Source of the DNA: Actinomycetota bacterium
Lineage (GTDB): Bacteria > Actinomycetota > Acidimicrobiia > Spongiisociales > UBA11373
NCBI GenBank assembly: GCA_030688105.1
Contig: JAUYIV010000011.1
Span: 1 to 6,910 of the forward strand
DNA: 6,910 bases
Direction of reading: 5' to 3'
The position numbers and the translations under genes are program-made. The notes below the pieces were generated by a model. The model was given only the letters and a program-made list of their open reading frames with translations. It searched no databases and had not been told where the DNA came from. Each line of letters starts with the position of its first letter. Within the stretch, counting starts at the first letter, position 1. Shown in pieces: positions 5,570 through 6,910 of the stretch.

Positions 5570-6910
5570 GCCGTCTGTGACCACTCCCCCCTCGACCGAG
5601 ACCATCGGCCCGGCGCCGACCATTCCCGGGATGCGCACCTTCTTCACCGTCTGGGGAGGCCAGCTGGTCTCGGTCCTCGGGACCACCCTCACCGCATTCG
5701 GCCTCCAGATCTGGGTATACACCGAGACCGGATCGGTCACCGCGCTGGCGATCGCCAGCCTGTTCTTCGCACTCCCCTCGACAATCGTTGCGCCGTTTGC
5801 CGGAGCCCTCGTCGACCGGTGGGACCGCCGCCGGGTGATGATCGCCTCCGACACGATGGCGGGAGCGGCCACCCTCATCATCGCCGCTCTATTCATCAAC
5901 GATTCCCTCGAGGTGTGGCACGTCTATGGACTGGTCGGCGTCGGCGCCATCGGGAACGCGTTCCAGAACCCGGCATGGCTGGCGTCGATACCCCTCCTGG
6001 TGCCCAAGAAGCACCTGGGACGGGCCAACGGGCTGGTCCAGCTCAACGACGGGCTGTCATTGGTCATCGCCCCGGCGCTCGCCGGCGTGATCCTGGTGAC
6101 CTTCGGGCTGGGCGGGATCCTGATCACCGACGTGGCGACCTTCCTCGTCGCCGTAGGGACCCTGATGATGGTCCGATTCCCCCGCCCCAAGGACCACGCC
6201 GAGACGGCGACCGCTTCGCTGCTCGGCGACGCTCGCGCCGGATGGCGCTACATCAAGGACCGCCCCGGCCTCTTCGGCCTGCTCTGGGTCTACGCAGGCG
6301 TCAACTTCGCCCTGTCGTTCGTCAACATCCTCATCATCCCGTTGGTGCTCGCCTTCGCCACCGAGGCGGGAGTCGGGGCGATCTTCTCTACGGTCGGCAT
6401 CGGCGCAGTCCTGGGAAGCATCGCGGTGAGCGCCTGGGGAGGGCCCAAGAAGCGAGTGCGGGGCACGATGATCGCCATCGCCATCGCCGGGATCGGCAGT
6501 GCCATTGGGGGGCTCGCGCCATCGCTGTTCATCATCGGGTTGGGCGGCTTCATGATGATGGCGGTGGTCCCCGTTGCCAACACCGCCAGTCAGGTGATCT
6601 GGCAGACCAAGGTGCCCCCGGCGGTCCAGGGCAGGGTTTTCGCGATTCGTCGGATGATCGCTTCGGCGATCTCTCCCATTGCGATGATCGCCGCAGGGCC
6701 GCTCGCCGACAACGTGTTCGAGCCCCTGCTCGCCGCGGACGGTGCCCTCGCCGGCTCGATCGGGCGTCTCATCGGCACCGGACCCGGTCGCGGGGTCGCC
6801 TTCATGTTCATCCTCAGCGGGCTCCTGGTGGCGGCCGTGGCCGCGATCGGGTATGCCCTCCCCAGGGTCAGGCACCTCGAGGACGAACTTCCGGACCACA
6901 TCGGGGAGTA
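5568..6910 (+). CDS. MFS transporter, EntS/macrolide-efflux-like exporter; runs off the window
   Basis: At least 447 codons are open from the ATG at 5568 to the window end. The last two bases are TA, so the stop may be just outside. This is a major facilitator of the MFS_3 (EntS/macrolide efflux) type, expected to export a small molecule by proton antiport across the inner membrane. A polar N-terminal tail of about 22 residues is followed by the first membrane helix (RTFFTVWGGQLVSVLG, 23-38). The MFS signature loop between helices 2 and 3 reads GALVDRWDRRRVM (79-91). A QNPAW segment and the later VPPAVQGRVFAIRRM segment resemble this subfamily, and many alternating hydrophobic stretches follow. 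The C-terminal RVRHLEDELPD resembles the ends I recall for these exporters, so the protein is near complete. The start is uncertain: no Shine-Dalgarno precedes ATG 5568, and GTG 5577 is an in-frame alternative. The preceding GNAT gene suggests a resistance or tailoring pair; the substrate is unknown. Confidence 0.88.
   Translation, partial: MPSVTTPPSTETIGPAPTIPGMRTFFTVWGGQLVSVLGTTLTAFGLQIWVYTETGSVTALAIASLFFALPSTIVAPFAGALVDRWDRRRVMIASDTMAGAATLIIAALFINDSLEVWHVYGLVGVGAIGNAFQNPAWLASIPLLVPKKHLGRANGLVQLNDGLSLVIAPALAGVILVTFGLGGILITDVATFLVAVGTLMMVRFPRPKDHAETATASLLGDARAGWRYIKDRPGLFGLLWVYAGVNFALSFVNILIIPLVLAFATEAGVGAIFSTVGIGAVLGSIAVSAWGGPKKRVRGTMIAIAIAGIGSAIGGLAPSLFIIGLGGFMMMAVVPVANTASQVIWQTKVPPAVQGRVFAIRRMIASAISPIAMIAAGPLADNVFEPLLAADGALAGSIGRLIGTGPGRGVAFMFILSGLLVAAVAAIGYALPRVRHLEDELPDHIGE

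Noticed and set aside
5953..5964. GGAACGCGTTCC as a second LexA site
   Set aside because: The half-sites are 2 bp apart instead of 4, the outer C/G is missing, and it lies inside the MFS coding sequence.
6057..6899. 280-residue minus-strand open frame opposite the MFS gene
   Set aside because: The composition (Asp, Arg, Gly, His rich) is that of a reverse-strand shadow; the + frame has membrane helices and the MFS signature loop.

Overview
The window is GC-rich bacterial DNA with four protein genes and no RNA genes. The organism is most likely an actinobacterium, possibly an environmental lineage near Acidimicrobiia. This rests on the high GC content, a LexA box of the Gram-positive/actinobacterial type (CGAAC-N4-GTTCG), an actinobacterial-style DnaE2 polymerase, and starts that look leaderless. 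The taxonomic call is inference from these traits, not from a marker gene.

Layout. Bases 1-190 hold no convincing gene but contain a perfect 15-bp inverted repeat, probably the end of a transcript from outside the window. A secreted CapA-family metallophosphatase-like protein follows on the + strand (191-1375). It converges, with only 19 bp between stop codons, on a large minus-strand gene (4856-1395) for the error-prone DNA polymerase DnaE2 (ImuC). Upstream of dnaE2 lies a 159-bp divergent intergenic region with a LexA (SOS) box, a -10-like hexamer placed for leaderless transcription, and two arrays of degenerate 7-bp repeats. On the other side are a GNAT acetyltransferase (5016-5543, +) and, 24 bp later, an MFS exporter (5568 to the window end, +). 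A TTGACA hexamer and a 7-bp inverted repeat lie in the GNAT-MFS gap.

How the genes work together. dnaE2 appears to be a stand-alone SOS gene: LexA should repress it until DNA damage. Its usual partners imuA/imuB are not in the window. The GNAT and MFS genes may form a small modification/export pair, possibly drug or metabolite resistance, but no substrate can be read from the sequence. capA shows no functional link to the rest.

The most unusual structure is a family of degenerate heptanucleotide tandem repeats (GCGGGTA, GCCGGTA, GTCGCCC and GCGGGAG types, plus an AT-richer TTCGCAA type) spread over 4432-4999. Part of it lies inside the dnaE2 reading frame, where it encodes most of a roughly 90-residue low-complexity insertion in the PHP domain. 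Part lies in the intergenic region on the far side of the SOS box. The arrays keep strict 7-bp phase, and the reading frame through them stays open.
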